Of a DNA stretch of 64,000 bases, positions 63,251 to 64,000 are shown piece by piece. Position 1 is the first letter of the stretch; every line of letters starts with the position of its first letter. The translations under genes and the position numbers were made by a program. The notes under the pieces were generated by a model. The model searched no databases. It saw nothing but the letters and a program-made list of their open reading frames with translations, and was not told the origin of the DNA. This DNA is from Adiantum capillus-veneris (taxonomy: Eukaryota > Streptophyta > Polypodiopsida > Polypodiales > Pteridaceae), in contig CM043944.1 in the NCBI GenBank assembly GCA_014529385.2, positions 180,115,240 through 180,179,239 of the forward strand, written 5' to 3'.

Positions 63251-64000
63251 TTTCGTAGTCGAGAGTATGATGAGAGGATCATCAAATCACATTCAATTTC
63301 ACTTAAAAAGACCATTGAAAAACACTAATGTTTCAGCCATGAAACCTTGATGCTCATACAAGCATAATTCTCAATCAGAACCCAAACCTCTTTCATGGTA
63401 TCATGTAGCCTTGCCCCCAATTACATAGTCGTCGTAACATCAAACAGTCGAAAGGAATGCTCGAGCTTCCACCTTCTTGGCAACCATTTTATGATTTTGC
63501 AGAGATTTAAGAGCTTTGAAAGTGAAGCCTACACACCATTTTGATAAGGGGAAACCAAAATTCACTCCCTCACTAGCTCAGATACAAGATTTTGAAGAGG
63601 TGGGACTGCCCTACACATAGATTGAGCAACCATGGAATCAATTGCACAGTAGAGAAAAATTTCTGTTTTTTTCTGTAAAAATCCCCCTTCTCTCTCTTCC
63701 CCATGGCATTATGAGCTGATGTGTCAATTTTTGGGCCATTTTGCCACTTTGGACCAAAACTGGGCCATTTGCAGCTCATTTTTTACCCAAAAAATGCCTT
63801 TTTTATGTGAAAATTCCCAAGTGGAGTCAGAAAAATTCCTAAATTTGTGGGATCACTCGCATAAGCATAAAAAGCATAGACAAACTCTCAGAAGAATGAT
63901 GAACCATCTCACTATTCTTCCTATGCTGCATGGCTTGTTGACCAAATACAGCAAAGCTTGGTGGTCCCCAGTGGAGGCTGCTACCTATGGGGCAAAGATA
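63251..64000. other. Unassigned sequence to the window edge
   Basis: No confident feature. It may be the continuation of the LTR-like segment. Confidence 0.3.

Overview
This window reads as nuclear DNA of a land plant with a large, transposon-rich genome. A gymnosperm, fern or lycophyte is more likely than a compact angiosperm, but that is inference. Support comes from decayed Ty3/gypsy and Ty1/copia elements in both orientations, primer-binding sites that match plant tRNA-Trp and tRNA-Asp 3' ends, a chromodomain-type (chromovirus) integrase, hAT and LINE remnants, and broken copies of plant-type genes (FCP1-like phosphatases, a DBP2/RH20-like DEAD-box helicase). I found no intact host gene, no rRNA or tRNA gene, no organelle segment and no CRISPR array.

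Left part (1-8.4 kb): a minus-strand Ty3/gypsy element, A. An LTR (884-2881) is shared by two internal regions: pol and gag at 2882-8403 on one side, and primer-binding site plus gag at 1-877 on the other. This is an LTR-internal tandem. Its integrase and reverse transcriptase frames are long and nearly clean. 8.5-12.3 kb: a four-exon pseudogene with readable splice sites (9090-11655), then a LINE-type endonuclease fragment. 12.3-18 kb: a plus-strand chromovirus, B. 18.4-24.8 kb: repeat-rich DNA with a ~50-bp hairpin minisatellite, surrounding two tandem FCP1-like phosphatase pseudogenes.

Middle (26-46 kb): degenerate minus-strand gag/protease remnants, a hAT transposase remnant, then element G (30257-38643). 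G has two ~900-bp LTRs and encodes gag and protease, but no reverse transcriptase or integrase is visible. It has a 2-kb leader built of ~275-bp repeats, each with an AT-rich palindrome. Then come a possible copia LTR and element D (minus; LTR 45383-46232, tRNA-Asp-like primer site, coiled-coil ORF).

Right part (46-64 kb): gag-like ORFs of element F (minus), a copia pseudoelement (plus, 49.4-52.7 kb) that abuts another gypsy gag, and a truncated minus-strand relative of B (element C). C is cut at 58071 by the LTR of element E. Just inside E's LTR lies an intron-free fragment of a DEAD-box helicase, which suggests gene capture. The segment 60.4-60.95 kb holds two unusual arrays beside a TATA-like motif: a 28-bp higher-order GGCC repeat, and six hairpin units with a conserved loop core and arms that differ in sequence but stay complementary. 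That hairpin array is the strongest candidate for an undescribed structure. The window ends in further gypsy protease and LTR-like remnants.
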